From assembly GCA_018457135.1 (NCBI GenBank), contig JAGGDU010000188.1, positions 54,046 through 98,690 of the forward strand: a stretch of 44,645 bases of DNA. The letters are read 5' to 3'. The notes under the pieces are model-generated. The model was not told where the DNA came from. It did not search any database and worked only from the letters and a program-made list of their open reading frames with translations. Numbering within the stretch: the first letter of the stretch is position 1; each line of letters starts with the position of its first letter. Positions 16,992 through 26,647 of the stretch are shown here, piece after piece. Source of the DNA: Trichodesmium erythraeum GBRTRLIN201 (GTDB lineage: Bacteria; Cyanobacteriota; Cyanobacteriia; Cyanobacteriales; Microcoleaceae). The translations under genes were made by a program, and so were the position numbers.

Positions 16992-17882
16992 CTAATTAAT
17001 TGTTAATAAAAACTCACTGACAGCTTTAACAAATTCTGCCGTTGACTCATAAGGCAAGACATTTCGCCCTGATATTTGATTACCTTTTGCTTGAGGCAAA
17101 TATTTTAAATAAGTGTTTATTCTTTGTTCTGGAGTTTCAATTGTATCTGTTTTACTAATAGTTGATGCTTGACTCCCTACTAATACTAAAGTAGGCTGAT
17201 TAATTTCAGAGATCGCCTGACTAAAATCCTGTCTCCAAAAACCTGCTAAAAAAGAAAAAACTGCATATTTACTTTGGGGATTTTTTGCCCCTTTTTCTAA
17301 AGTATCTAACCATTCTTTATCAACTTTATTTGCATTAGCAAATAGTTGTTTTTTTGAAAAAGATTCTAAAAATTTTCTCCTGCGTGCATAACCATAAAAT
17401 GCATTACCAACTGGGGAATTAAAAAGATTCCATATTAATTTTTTTTGGATGGGTGAACCAGCCTTTTGCATCAACTCAAGTGGAGGGGGTCCAGATAAAA
17501 TTAAACCAGAAATTAAACTTGATTTTTGTTGTAGTTTGACTAGAGATATAGCAACAGGAAATAAAGCACCTTGCACAACTAAAATTACTGGTTTTTGCAC
17601 AATTGTCTCTAAAAAATATTGTAATTGTTCAGCCCAGTCTACAGGGTAATATGCCACTGATGGCATATAACTTTCACCACACCCTAATAAATCTGGATTA
17701 TAAATAGAATTTGGTAAATTTTCTGACTGCCATAGAGAACAAAATCTATGCCAAAAATATTTAGATAAACCAACACCAACTGGATGTATTAATAGCAAAG
17801 ATGCCCTAGTAGTAACATCCTCTTTTTGCGGATATAATTCATAAGTACAACGATTTCCTTTCCAAATATAAAATTTTGTCAT
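16992..17882 (-). CDS. Alpha/beta-hydrolase-fold protein lacking a normal catalytic triad
   Basis: The 296-aa protein has the alpha/beta-hydrolase layout: beta-strand plus oxyanion turn LLLIHPVGVG (about 29-38), DLLGCGES (64-71), then the strand before the nucleophile elbow, VILVVQGALFP. Where family members have G-x-S-x-G, this has Q-G-A-L-F, so the Ser position is Ala106. The usual late Asp (LVLVGSQAS) and His (ISGRNVLPYE) are also not visible. It is therefore probably not an ester or halide hydrolase; it may be a binding protein or use other residues. I have the impression that related cyanobacterial proteins share the QG elbow, which would argue against simple decay, but this is unverified. 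No signal peptide. ATG at 17882 gives a natural N-terminus. Confidence 0.75.
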   Translation of the reverse strand: MTKFYIWKGNRCTYELYPQKEDVTTRASLLLIHPVGVGLSKYFWHRFCSLWQSENLPNSIYNPDLLGCGESYMPSVAYYPVDWAEQLQYFLETIVQKPVILVVQGALFPVAISLVKLQQKSSLISGLILSGPPPLELMQKAGSPIQKKLIWNLFNSPVGNAFYGYARRRKFLESFSKKQLFANANKVDKEWLDTLEKGAKNPQSKYAVFSFLAGFWRQDFSQAISEINQPTLVLVGSQASTISKTDTIETPEQRINTYLKYLPQAKGNQISGRNVLPYESTAEFVKAVSEFLLTIN

Positions 17883-18521
17883 AAGTTCAATAAGAGAAAC
17901 ATTTATTACATATATTCGTAAGTCGGTAGGTTTAATTATTCCTAGAATAGCAATGTAAATTCAAAGTGCTCAAAACCAGTTAATAATTTGCCTGTATGGT
18001 TCTTTTCCAAATTTTTTGTCAAAACGTAAATCTTTATCCTACCTATTCAGATAAATCAGGACTTATGCAGAAGAACAATACTCTGCTGTGAAAACGAAAC
18101 ACCCCTAAAGACGCTGTAGGATTTAAGATTTTACCTAAGTCTTGTAAATATATCATATTTGCTCAAAATAAACTATTATAATTTTAAGTATTTTACTTTT
18201 GGAATACTTCACAAACAACTAGCTGTAAAGGATTTTAATATTATCAATGTCTGAACTATTTTTTGTAGTGCTATACTTATTCATATCATCATAATCAATA
18301 ATTTGAGTGGACAAGGCTTTTCATGATTAATAGACCATAAAAATTAGAGCGTTGTATACCAAGTCCTAGAACAGGTTATCATTTTTTTATGTTTGCCACC
18401 TAAAAACTGTTGTCAAAATCAATCTCTAACCACAAAAATAACATAACTTATTTATAAAGATATTATTGCTTTTACCTTAAACTACACCCATTTTATTTAT
18501 CAACAGAGGAGTTTCCTACAA
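17883..18521. other. Spacer between divergent genes
   Basis: No gene is supported. It must contain the promoters for the hydrolase-like gene and the TonB-like gene. No clear operators or hairpins were found. Confidence 0.6.
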
Positions 18522-20135
18522 ATGTCCAACTTTTCTTCCCTAGAGCTAGATCAGCCTATCGAAAAATCCTATGTAATAAACAGCCTCCGTCAACCAATAT
18601 GGATAGCACTCTTGACTTCTGTAATTATCCATACTGTTTTAGGGGTTAACTTACCAAAACTATCCCTATTCTCCAAGAAAGCTAAATTACCACCAACAGT
18701 AGGATTTGTTGAATTAACACCAGAACAACTCGAGCGTCTTCCCCAACCAGAAGAACCAGAAATTACATTCTCTGAAATGCCCGTACCAGAGAACTTTTCC
18801 CCTGTTGCACCACCAACTCCAAGTGAAGTACCATTTGTTGCCGAACCTCCATCTTCAGAATTGCCAACAATACCATTAGACCCCTCAGACTACAACTTAC
18901 CAGAATTACCACCCCTAGACCCTACTAATTTATCCTCTCCTCTTCCCTCTGTTTCGACTCCTTCTGTTTCTAGGCTGCCTAAAAACTCACTGCCATCAGA
19001 ATTTTCCTACAATTCACCCATACCAAGTATAGCACCATTACCAATAGCTCCAAGATATCAACCCACACCACCTAATACAATTCCTCCACTTATACCGACA
19101 TTTCAACCTAAACCTAAACCACCACAAATTCCAGAACAAAATCAAATAAATGAATATCAAATTAGACAAAATTTAAAGTTGACAGACGACGTTTATGAAT
19201 CAGGTTTATCTCGTCGTCCAACTCTAGAAATAGATCCCACAAATGGAACTTCTGTCAATGGAACTTCTGTAGGTGAAAACTCAACTAAGAAATCATACTT
19301 AGACGGTTTACAAAAGCCTCCACAACGTTATCAAGATAAAGTTAAAAATCAACAAGATAAAGTTAAAAATCAAAATGCAATGAATAATAAAGAAGAAGAT
19401 GATACCAATAACGTTCAACCACTAAAAACACCTTTACCTCCAGACCCGACCAAAAAAAATAGATTGCGAGAAGCACCAATAGTTACACAATTACGGGAAG
19501 GAAAGACTATAAAAGAAATAGTACAGGAAACACAAAAAGAAAAGGTTGTTGCTACCCCAAAACTTAGTAAAGCCCCAAAGTCTGAACCTGTTGCTCTTAC
19601 TCCTAAACCATCTCCAACTCCAGAAAAAGCAGAAGAACCTAAAAAAGATTTACCCTCAAACAATTTTGAACAACTACAGCAACAAAAGGTTACTGATGCT
19701 TCCCCACTTCTACAACCGCAACCAGAATTTAAGGGTTCATTGTTGCAAAAACTACGGCAAAAAAAGCTAACAAATGCTACCGTTAATGAGGAGTCGCAGT
19801 CAAGGGAAACATCTGTAGATGCTGCACTTGCTTATGCGAATTGGGCAATAGAATTAGGAGTAGGTAAGGAAATTTCGACTCACGCGAAAGCTATTCCTGA
19901 TATTTATCCAGAAGCTGCTTGTGAGCAAAAATTGGAAGGTAAAGCTCTGGTGGGGGTTTTGGTTGATCCAGATGGTAGTATTAGTAAAGGACCGAAGTTG
20001 CTCATAGAAAGCGGTTTTCCAATATTAGATAACGCTGCTTTAGATGCTGTAAGCAAGGAGTCATTTGATAGTAGTAATAAGCCTAAATTATATCGGTATG
20101 AGTTTGATTTTGATAGTTCTAATTGTACTAGTTAG
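18522..20135 (+). CDS. TonB-like energy-transducer protein with long proline-rich spacer
   Basis: The 537-aa product has a short cytoplasmic N-terminus, one TM anchor (about 27-45, IWIALLTSVIIHTVLGV), a very long Pro/Ser/Lys-rich periplasmic spacer (about 55-430), and a TonB C-terminal-like domain (about 440-530: ALVGVLVDPDGSISKGPKLLIESGFPILDNAAL). In TonB systems the spacer crosses the periplasm and the C-terminal domain grips outer-membrane transporters, with energy from ExbB-ExbD. Those partners are not in this window. It could also be one of the cyanobacterial TonB-family proteins of unknown partner. The start is well supported: GAGGAG at 18506-18511 precedes ATG at 18522. A direct repeat of DKVKNQ (twice) lies at about 270-281. 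Confidence 0.85.
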   Translation: MSNFSSLELDQPIEKSYVINSLRQPIWIALLTSVIIHTVLGVNLPKLSLFSKKAKLPPTVGFVELTPEQLERLPQPEEPEITFSEMPVPENFSPVAPPTPSEVPFVAEPPSSELPTIPLDPSDYNLPELPPLDPTNLSSPLPSVSTPSVSRLPKNSLPSEFSYNSPIPSIAPLPIAPRYQPTPPNTIPPLIPTFQPKPKPPQIPEQNQINEYQIRQNLKLTDDVYESGLSRRPTLEIDPTNGTSVNGTSVGENSTKKSYLDGLQKPPQRYQDKVKNQQDKVKNQNAMNNKEEDDTNNVQPLKTPLPPDPTKKNRLREAPIVTQLREGKTIKEIVQETQKEKVVATPKLSKAPKSEPVALTPKPSPTPEKAEEPKKDLPSNNFEQLQQQKVTDASPLLQPQPEFKGSLLQKLRQKKLTNATVNEESQSRETSVDAALAYANWAIELGVGKEISTHAKAIPDIYPEAACEQKLEGKALVGVLVDPDGSISKGPKLLIESGFPILDNAALDAVSKESFDSSNKPKLYRYEFDFDSSNCTS

Positions 20136-20727
20136 GGAGTAGGGAGGAATAACTGAGTTGACAATTTACTAATCTATAGGGTTTTGAATACCCTAGTTAT
20201 TTATTCTTTGTGAATGTGGTCAAATTAGTCGACTCGTTATTTTGCTGCTGAAATAAGTTAGAGTTAATGTACTCACTAGCAAGTAAAATAGTACAGCGCG
20301 CAGCCACAGAATAAATGGTATTAAAAAAACTAGCAAGACAAAGATAACCAACTTAGGAGTTTCGTGGCTGTTCTTGATCAATACTTTTTCTGATAATGAA
20401 GAGCAAATCTATTTCAAAAATTCCACACGCTCCATCCCACAAGCTATAAAACTTAGGGAAGTTTTTCTATGATGACATTTGCAAAATTCCCTTCCCAGTT
20501 CATTGCTTGATTTTGTCTGGTGTGAAATTATTCAATTTTACATCTAGGCAAGAGTCTCAAATTCTACAGCATCAAACTGAAGATCGACTTAGGTCCTATG
20601 AAGCAATGGATGCTTTTCCTACAGGGATGTCTTTACTATTTTTTGAGTTGGTTAACATTAAATATAATCCTATTAACCTCTCATAGAGTGGGTTGAGGCT
20701 ATATTTAAATTTAAAAAATAAGTTTCA
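20136..20727. other. Spacer between convergent genes
   Basis: Mostly unexplained. An open frame of about 70 codons runs on the plus strand from about 20455 to 20684, but it has no good ATG near its beginning, no ribosome site and no recognised domain, so I do not call it. No convincing terminator. Confidence 0.55.
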
Positions 20728-22737
20728 CTAAAGCCCCCTGAGAAAAGGTTCCTTAAACTTTTGCTTATTGCTGGTTACTATCTTATTTAAGTATTCTCTT
20801 ACATATTCAGCTTGTTCATAATTTAACTCATATTTACTACTATCAATTTTTTGATCAAAAAGAGGATTTGCCTTTAAACTTTGATAGTAAAAATTTTGTC
20901 GAGAAACTTCACTTAATAGCATTAAATCTTCCTCAGAAGGGATTAAACCAGGAGGTAATTTCCCATCTAAAATAGCCTGAACTTTTTCTTGGCAAACACG
21001 AGTATTTATGCCGCGTTTTTCTAATAACTGAAAAACTTCTTTCATAGATAAAGGATAATATGAGAAAACTTCCAATATCTCCCAAAGTAGAAAATAATCA
21101 TTGTATTGTTGCTCAGGTATATCTAGAAGTTGTGGATAGAGAGGTAAGATAGCTAAACCATAAGCAACTCGACCAATAGCTAACTTAATATTTTCTGCCT
21201 GAGATAAATAATTATTCCCCCCCTGGTGATTTTTTTGCCCTAAATCTAAATTTTTAGACTCAGCTTTTACATCTTGTACAATAATTGCGTTAGGCAATTT
21301 TTGACGTAACCAACGAGCAACCGTCGCCCAACAACCACCACCTCCAGTACAAACAGCCCGGTTAATTCCCACAGGAGATATTCCCACCTTAATTAAAAAA
21401 CTATTTAACTCTTGATTTAATTGCTTAACAAAAGGTTCCAATACCTTATTTTCCAAGTCTGTTTCTTGTAAGTACTTTATGCGATCGCCTATATTTACAG
21501 TGAACTCTTTTTCCCATGGCAGAATTAACTTTAAATTATGAGCTGTTACTAATAATTCTTGCCTATAAGGCGAAGTTTGTAACCACTGCCGTAGTTGATA
21601 CCTAATTGACAAATCTGGATAACCTGGACGTGGCCATAACCGACCAGATTTTTCTTGACTCTTCCCTAAACTCTCCACATTGTCATCTTGTAATAACAAT
21701 TGACAAATAATATCTTGGTCTAAAGCATGACCCCCATAAGCAAAACTATGACAATGAAAATTAGAGTAGGTTAAATTTTGCCCACTTTCTGGTAAACTCA
21801 TCAAAGTGAATTCTGTCGTAGTTGCCCCCACATTCACAATTAAAATTACACCCCTTCTGTATCCTGAGGTAGTGAAATTGTTCGTATCTTTTTCTGCTGA
21901 AATGAACTCTGATAAACCTGTAGCGATCGCATCCTCAATCAAAACTATCTGAGTAACATTTTTCACCAAACCTGCTTCTAAAACTGCTTCCCGAAGATTA
22001 AAGCGATAAGCTTCTGGCCAACTTGCCGGATAACCCATAACTACAGACCTTAATTGTGCTAAAGCTGAGACAAAAGCTTCATAATTCAATCCCACTGCAC
22101 CACAAACATAATCATTAGTCATAACTATTGTTTGAGTATCCTTCTCAATTAGAGAAATAGAACTTTGGATATTACCTTGAGGTTGAAGGGTAGCTAATAA
22201 AGTTACTAACCCTTGCTTAACTAAACTAAGAGGAACTTGGTGTTTTTCAGACCACTGTAAAACAGGTTCATGAGCAGTTGAAGCATAAAAATTAGGAGAA
22301 ATTTGAAAAGGTTCTTCTAGTTTATTCTGTAATTTTTGTTTTTTAAATTGAACTACAACGTAAGGAATAGTAGCTTTTAAACTCTGCTTAAAACTTTGTA
22401 ACAATAAACATTTTTGTTCTATATTTCCCTCTCGATCATTGTCAGATATTTCCAGATGTTGAGCTATATAAACAATTGATGGTAGCCTATATATTTTTTG
22501 AGTCGAGCTAAAATCAGTTTTAACTTTTTTTGTAGAGACAGTAAATTCTAGATTAATTTCAGGAATATTCAATTCTGGTTTAACATCTACAAGCTCCCAA
22601 TAAATAGGATAAACTTCCCCACTTTTCCTATTAAATAACGCTGCGGAAATACTAGTAGTACCAAAATCAATTCCTAAATACCATGGTAAAGTTGCCTGAT
22701 CTAGTGTTATATCAGCTTCCATTTCTAATGAACTCAA
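20728..22737 (-). CDS. Hsp70/actin-fold ATPase-like protein
   Basis: The 669-aa protein carries the sugar-kinase/Hsp70/actin ATPase fold: phosphate-1 loop LGIDFGTTSISAALF (Asp24), phosphate-2 region VNVGATTTEFTL, and adenosine-binding AVCTGGGGCWATVARWL. In phosphate 2 the usual Asp is Asn302 (NVGATT rather than DxGxGT), which may alter catalysis. No typical DnaK substrate-binding domain follows; the C-terminal third is helical and unfamiliar. Its start overlaps the stop of the upstream coiled-coil gene by 4 bases (TTGA), so the two are probably translated together. TTG at 22737 gives that overlap; ATG at 22722 (five codons in) is the alternative. It is therefore a divergent Hsp70-like protein working with the upstream protein, function unknown. 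Confidence 0.8.
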   Translation of the reverse strand: MSSLEMEADITLDQATLPWYLGIDFGTTSISAALFNRKSGEVYPIYWELVDVKPELNIPEINLEFTVSTKKVKTDFSSTQKIYRLPSIVYIAQHLEISDNDREGNIEQKCLLLQSFKQSLKATIPYVVVQFKKQKLQNKLEEPFQISPNFYASTAHEPVLQWSEKHQVPLSLVKQGLVTLLATLQPQGNIQSSISLIEKDTQTIVMTNDYVCGAVGLNYEAFVSALAQLRSVVMGYPASWPEAYRFNLREAVLEAGLVKNVTQIVLIEDAIATGLSEFISAEKDTNNFTTSGYRRGVILIVNVGATTTEFTLMSLPESGQNLTYSNFHCHSFAYGGHALDQDIICQLLLQDDNVESLGKSQEKSGRLWPRPGYPDLSIRYQLRQWLQTSPYRQELLVTAHNLKLILPWEKEFTVNIGDRIKYLQETDLENKVLEPFVKQLNQELNSFLIKVGISPVGINRAVCTGGGGCWATVARWLRQKLPNAIIVQDVKAESKNLDLGQKNHQGGNNYLSQAENIKLAIGRVAYGLAILPLYPQLLDIPEQQYNDYFLLWEILEVFSYYPLSMKEVFQLLEKRGINTRVCQEKVQAILDGKLPPGLIPSEEDLMLLSEVSRQNFYYQSLKANPLFDQKIDSSKYELNYEQAEYVREYLNKIVTSNKQKFKEPFLRGL

Positions 22738-24464
22738 ATTTTTTTTTCTGAATTTTTTTTCTCTTGAAGTAAAGTTTCTAGAGGAGAAAATTCCTGATTA
22801 TCTGTTTCCGTTATTTTTTCATCTATTTCTAATCTTGAGTCATCCAAAAAATCTTCTAGAGTTACTTTATTTGTTGTATTTTCTGCTGAACCATAAATAT
22901 TTTCTTGTTGACTCGTTCTGGATTTTTTTTGCTCATCAACACTTATGAACAAATCCTCTAAATTAGTAAATTCTGCTTCTGAAGTCATAACCAAACTATC
23001 CTCAGAAAACCCGGGAGTATTTTCTGTTAAATCTCCATTCTGATATTCTTCTAATTGTAATTTAGTTTGCTCCTGATCATCTATTAATTCATTTCCATCA
23101 ATTTCTTCTAAACTATCTAAATCAGAACGCAAACATTGTAGAGTTTGATTATCTAATAAAAATTCCTTAGGTTTTTTATCAGGTTCTTCTACAGGTAATA
23201 GACTTTGTCTTAGAGATTCTTGAGTATATGTATCTTCTTCTAATTGAGCTGTGGAAATTTTGAAATTTCGTTGATTTTTTGTAGTAGTAATTAATTTGTT
23301 ATTTGATTCTTTATCGACTTCTAGCTTTCCAAATAAGTTGCTCAGAGATTCTAGGACTTCAGGATTGTCTAAATTGTCTCTATTTTCTGAGGCATCTAAT
23401 TTCAATTCTGGGACTATTGGTACTTCATCTTTTATTGTTAAAGATTGATTTTGATAGTTTTGATTTTCTATATCATTATCATCAAAACTAGGAGGTTTTA
23501 GTCCAGCATAAATTTCATTTGGATATTGATGAGTTTTAATAGTTTCTAAATCTTGCTTTTCGTTAATCTTAGACTTATCTTCTAGAGAAAATGCTTGACT
23601 ATTTAATTTTTCTAATTGATGCTTTTTTTTTTCTGTTTCTGTTGTTTTTGATTCCATCTCTACATTTCCAAAAAACTCATAACCTGGATAAGGCAATGGG
23701 AATTTATCTATTGGTTGATTTGACCTATCTATTTGAGGGGATAGCTTTTTATTTTGATAATTTTTATCATTCATATTTGCTTCTGTATTATTTTCTTGAG
23801 TTTGCTTTTTTTGCTCACTATTATAATTATTTGAATCATCAATCAATGAGTGATTATATTTAGAACTTTCCTCTAGTTTATCCTCGAAAATTTTTATCAC
23901 TTCAGAGGTTTCCATATCCTTCATATTCTGTAGGGAAATATATTTTTTAGAGGATAAACCACCTTCAGCAGGAGATAAATATTGAGTTGCTAGGCAAAAC
24001 AAATGTTCAACCAAAATTTCTTGTATCTGGCCAAGTAAAACTTGAGAAAACTCAAAAATAATTTGCTCTTGTTTAGCGTATTGTTGAGCTAGAGAAGAAT
24101 TTTCCTCTATTTGCTTTTCAAGTCCCCTAATTTCTTCTTGCAGAGCTTGCCGTTGTTTTTTAAGTATGGTGAAATCTTCCTGTATATATTCGTTAATAGG
24201 GGCAAAAAACTTTTCTATTAGATGTTGTTTAATCTGAAAGTCAGTAGTGTCTTCTGAAGCTAAATCTGTGTCAATAGAGGGTAGCTGTAAATTGGAGCTA
24301 TTATCTGGGTCTTCACTCAGATAGTCTAGAGTTTCCTGTAGTATATGTTGAGATTTTTTCAGTGTTTCTTCAATAGTTTGACAATAACTTTCGGTACTAG
24401 ATTGACTTAGTACCTCATCTATCTCAAAGATTATTGATTGAATTCGGTTACTCTGCTTTTTCAA
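22734..24464 (-). CDS. Acidic coiled-coil protein, partner of the Hsp70-like ATPase
   Basis: The 576-aa protein matches no family I recognise. It has a helical, coiled-coil N-terminal third (about 1-180, including KKQRQALQEEIRGLEKQIEE), then a long, low-complexity, Glu/Asn/Ser-rich, probably disordered tail. No signal peptide or TM helix. I chose TTG at 24464 because AAAGGGG precedes it at the right spacing; the frame also extends to a TTG/GTG pair at 24488-24483, before that site. It lies directly upstream of, and overlaps by 4 bases, the Hsp70-like gene. A cofactor, scaffold or nucleotide-exchange role for that ATPase is an inference from this coupling. Confidence 0.75.
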   Translation of the reverse strand: MKKQSNRIQSIIFEIDEVLSQSSTESYCQTIEETLKKSQHILQETLDYLSEDPDNSSNLQLPSIDTDLASEDTTDFQIKQHLIEKFFAPINEYIQEDFTILKKQRQALQEEIRGLEKQIEENSSLAQQYAKQEQIIFEFSQVLLGQIQEILVEHLFCLATQYLSPAEGGLSSKKYISLQNMKDMETSEVIKIFEDKLEESSKYNHSLIDDSNNYNSEQKKQTQENNTEANMNDKNYQNKKLSPQIDRSNQPIDKFPLPYPGYEFFGNVEMESKTTETEKKKHQLEKLNSQAFSLEDKSKINEKQDLETIKTHQYPNEIYAGLKPPSFDDNDIENQNYQNQSLTIKDEVPIVPELKLDASENRDNLDNPEVLESLSNLFGKLEVDKESNNKLITTTKNQRNFKISTAQLEEDTYTQESLRQSLLPVEEPDKKPKEFLLDNQTLQCLRSDLDSLEEIDGNELIDDQEQTKLQLEEYQNGDLTENTPGFSEDSLVMTSEAEFTNLEDLFISVDEQKKSRTSQQENIYGSAENTTNKVTLEDFLDDSRLEIDEKITETDNQEFSPLETLLQEKKNSEKKI

Positions 24465-24488
24465 AATTACTACCCCTTTAATCACCAA

Positions 24489-25093
24489 TTATTAGGAATC
24501 ATAGAACTTATAAAAGTATAATCTAAGTAAATTTTTTTCTTTCTTTTCCCTAGTGGATATACAATATTTAAATAAACTTTATCAGAGTAATTCCATCCTT
24601 TTATTTTATCTATAGTTAAAATATTTAGATGATGGTGAAAACAAGGCAATATTAATGCAGTATTTATAGCTCAAATATTATTCCTTAATAAGCAAAATAT
24701 TTATCATTAAATATCAGCAATCATTACCACATATATCATTTATAGCCAAAGTTACCCTAAAAAATTATAATATCATATATTCAACAGCTTTATTTAGCTT
24801 ATAGAATTGCCCAATCTTGCTCATCATAGACAGTCATGATCAAAGTCAAGAACTACAATTATTTATTTTTATTATAGAACAAAGCAAATAGAGTATGGAC
24901 ATTTATACATTTTTAAACTTTTCTCTTTTTTAGTGATGATTTCCCCAGTTAACCGTGGCACTATAGTCTATAGACTTTCAAATTATTAAAGTTAGGTAAT
25001 TTTATTAATAAAAAATATATTGGCTTTCATTATTAATTTATAATTTACCTCTAGTCTAAATCCCCTGCCCTAATTAGTAGAACAGATAACTTC
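24489..25093. other. Spacer between divergent genes
   Basis: No gene. It must contain the promoters for the coiled-coil/Hsp70-like operon and the Crp/Fnr gene. Very AT-rich; I see no palindrome that would mark a Crp-type operator. Confidence 0.6.
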
Positions 25094-25798
25094 ATGGAAG
25101 ATAGGTACAGTCACAACCCCCAGTCAAATATAAAACAACTAATACTGTCCACACCATTTTTTGAGAGCTTACCAGAAAAGGCATTAAAAAAAGCAGTGAT
25201 TCACTTGGTCAGCCGTCAACATCCAGGGAATCAAGTAATCTTACTGGAAAATGATTGGGGATCTTCAGTATACTTTATTTTAGATGGGTGGGTAAAGATT
25301 CGCACCTATAATTTAGATGGTAAAGAAGTAACACTAAATATTTTAGGCAAAGGAGAATTATTCGGAGAGATGGCAGCTTTAGATGAAATACCACGCTCTA
25401 CTGATGTAATTACTCTAGCTCCTACTTTAATTGCTAATATGCCAGCTCAGGACTTTGCTTATCTCATTAATACTGAACCCATAGCAGGAATCCGATTAGC
25501 TCAATTAATGGCCAGACGTTTACGACAAGTAAATCGACGACTTAGATTACGAGAAGCAGATGCTCAGGCAAGGGTAACAGATATTTTGCTCTTTCTAGCA
25601 GAAGGCCAAGGTACACCTTCCCAACAAGGAATAGAAATTCCTAATTTGCCTCATAGAGAGCTAAGTAGTTTAAGTGGTTTGGCCAGAGAAACAGTAACTA
25701 GAGTCTTAAGTAAGTTGGAGAAAAAGTCATTAATTAAACGCGAGCGCGATATTTTATGTATTCCTGACCTCCACGCTTTAGAACGTACACTTGTTTAA
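25094..25798 (+). CDS. Crp/Fnr-family transcriptional regulator
   Basis: The 234-aa regulator has an N-terminal cyclic-nucleotide-binding-like beta-barrel (about 20-130, with GKGELFGEMAALDE), a long dimerisation helix and a C-terminal HTH_Crp domain with recognition segment LSGLARETVTRVLSKLEKKSLIKRE. The barrel lacks the usual Arg of cAMP-binding RS-T: here the sequence is PRSTDV, which does retain Arg-Ser-Thr, so cAMP or another ligand is possible. No Cys-rich FNR iron-sulfur motif. It is not clearly NtcA. DUF2232 and CobT-like genes follow on the same strand, 31 and 158 bases apart, so an operon is possible. Confidence 0.88.
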   Translation: MEDRYSHNPQSNIKQLILSTPFFESLPEKALKKAVIHLVSRQHPGNQVILLENDWGSSVYFILDGWVKIRTYNLDGKEVTLNILGKGELFGEMAALDEIPRSTDVITLAPTLIANMPAQDFAYLINTEPIAGIRLAQLMARRLRQVNRRLRLREADAQARVTDILLFLAEGQGTPSQQGIEIPNLPHRELSSLSGLARETVTRVLSKLEKKSLIKRERDILCIPDLHALERTLV

Positions 25799-25829
25799 AA
25801 GTTAAAAGCCAAAACCCAAAACCAAATCA

Positions 25830-26489
25830 GTGAAAACAACTTCAGATCAAAAACAACCATCAAGCAGCAGAGAAGATCAACCTTTAATTCTAGTAGAAAC
25901 AGCTTTTCTGGCCAGTACCGCCAGCTTGATTTGGTTTATCAACTATTATTTTCCAGTAGGGCCTTTATTAAAGATTTTTTTCCCCATACCCACTGCTTTA
26001 CTTTACTTGCGCTGGGGGAGCCGTGCATCTTGGATGGGCGCAATAGTATCGGGATTACTGTTATCTATACTAATGGGGCCAACTCGCAGCATCTTATTTG
26101 TAATTCCTTTTGCTTTGATGGGAGTAATGTTGGGAGCATTATGGAGGCGAGGCAAAAGTTGGTTCGTTTCTATTACTTATGGTTCTCTACTTGGCTCTAT
26201 AGGTTTCTTTTTTAGATTTTGGTTACTTTCAATTTTGTTAGGGCAAGACCTTTGGATCTACTTAATTACACAAGCTACAGAATTAGTAGAATGGGTATTT
26301 GTCAAATTAGGATTATTAAATCAACCCAATTTACTATTAGTTCAACTGATAGCTTTAATCCTGATTTTTATAAACAATGTTATCTACTTATCCGTTGTAC
26401 ATTTAGTAGCTTTATTATTACTAGATAGGATCGGAAACTCTATTCCTAGACCTCCTAAATGGATAAAAAAATTGCTGGATTATGATTAG
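25830..26489 (+). CDS. DUF2232-family membrane protein
   Basis: The 219-aa polytopic membrane protein begins after a polar 20-residue lead and has about six hydrophobic segments. It resembles DUF2232/YybS-type proteins of cyanobacteria, with conserved FPIPTALLYLRWG and the GP-x-R segment. The family function is unknown; some relatives resemble substrate-binding components of transporters. The start is GTG at 25830; no ATG precedes the conserved region. It is 31 bases after the Crp/Fnr gene, across a degenerate AAAACCC repeat. Confidence 0.8.
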   Translation: MKTTSDQKQPSSSREDQPLILVETAFLASTASLIWFINYYFPVGPLLKIFFPIPTALLYLRWGSRASWMGAIVSGLLLSILMGPTRSILFVIPFALMGVMLGALWRRGKSWFVSITYGSLLGSIGFFFRFWLLSILLGQDLWIYLITQATELVEWVFVKLGLLNQPNLLLVQLIALILIFINNVIYLSVVHLVALLLLDRIGNSIPRPPKWIKKLLDYD

Positions 26490-26647
26490 TTAAAAAATAG
26501 GAAATAGAAAACACGGAATATAAAGTGAGTTTGAAACTTTACCTGACTATCCTCAAAAGTGCTGTCAATAATTTCCTAGCTTAAACCCTTCCTTTTTCCT
26601 GACTTATTACTTTCTTTATCAATTGAACTATCACCCATTATCCAATC

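Noticed and set aside
20455-20684. About 70-codon open frame on the plus strand
   Set aside because: No good ATG near its beginning, no Shine-Dalgarno site and no recognised family.
26490-26647. Cobalamin riboswitch before the CobT-like gene
   Set aside because: The 158-base gap lacks the B12-box (GCCACTG-type) and is too short and AT-rich for the class.
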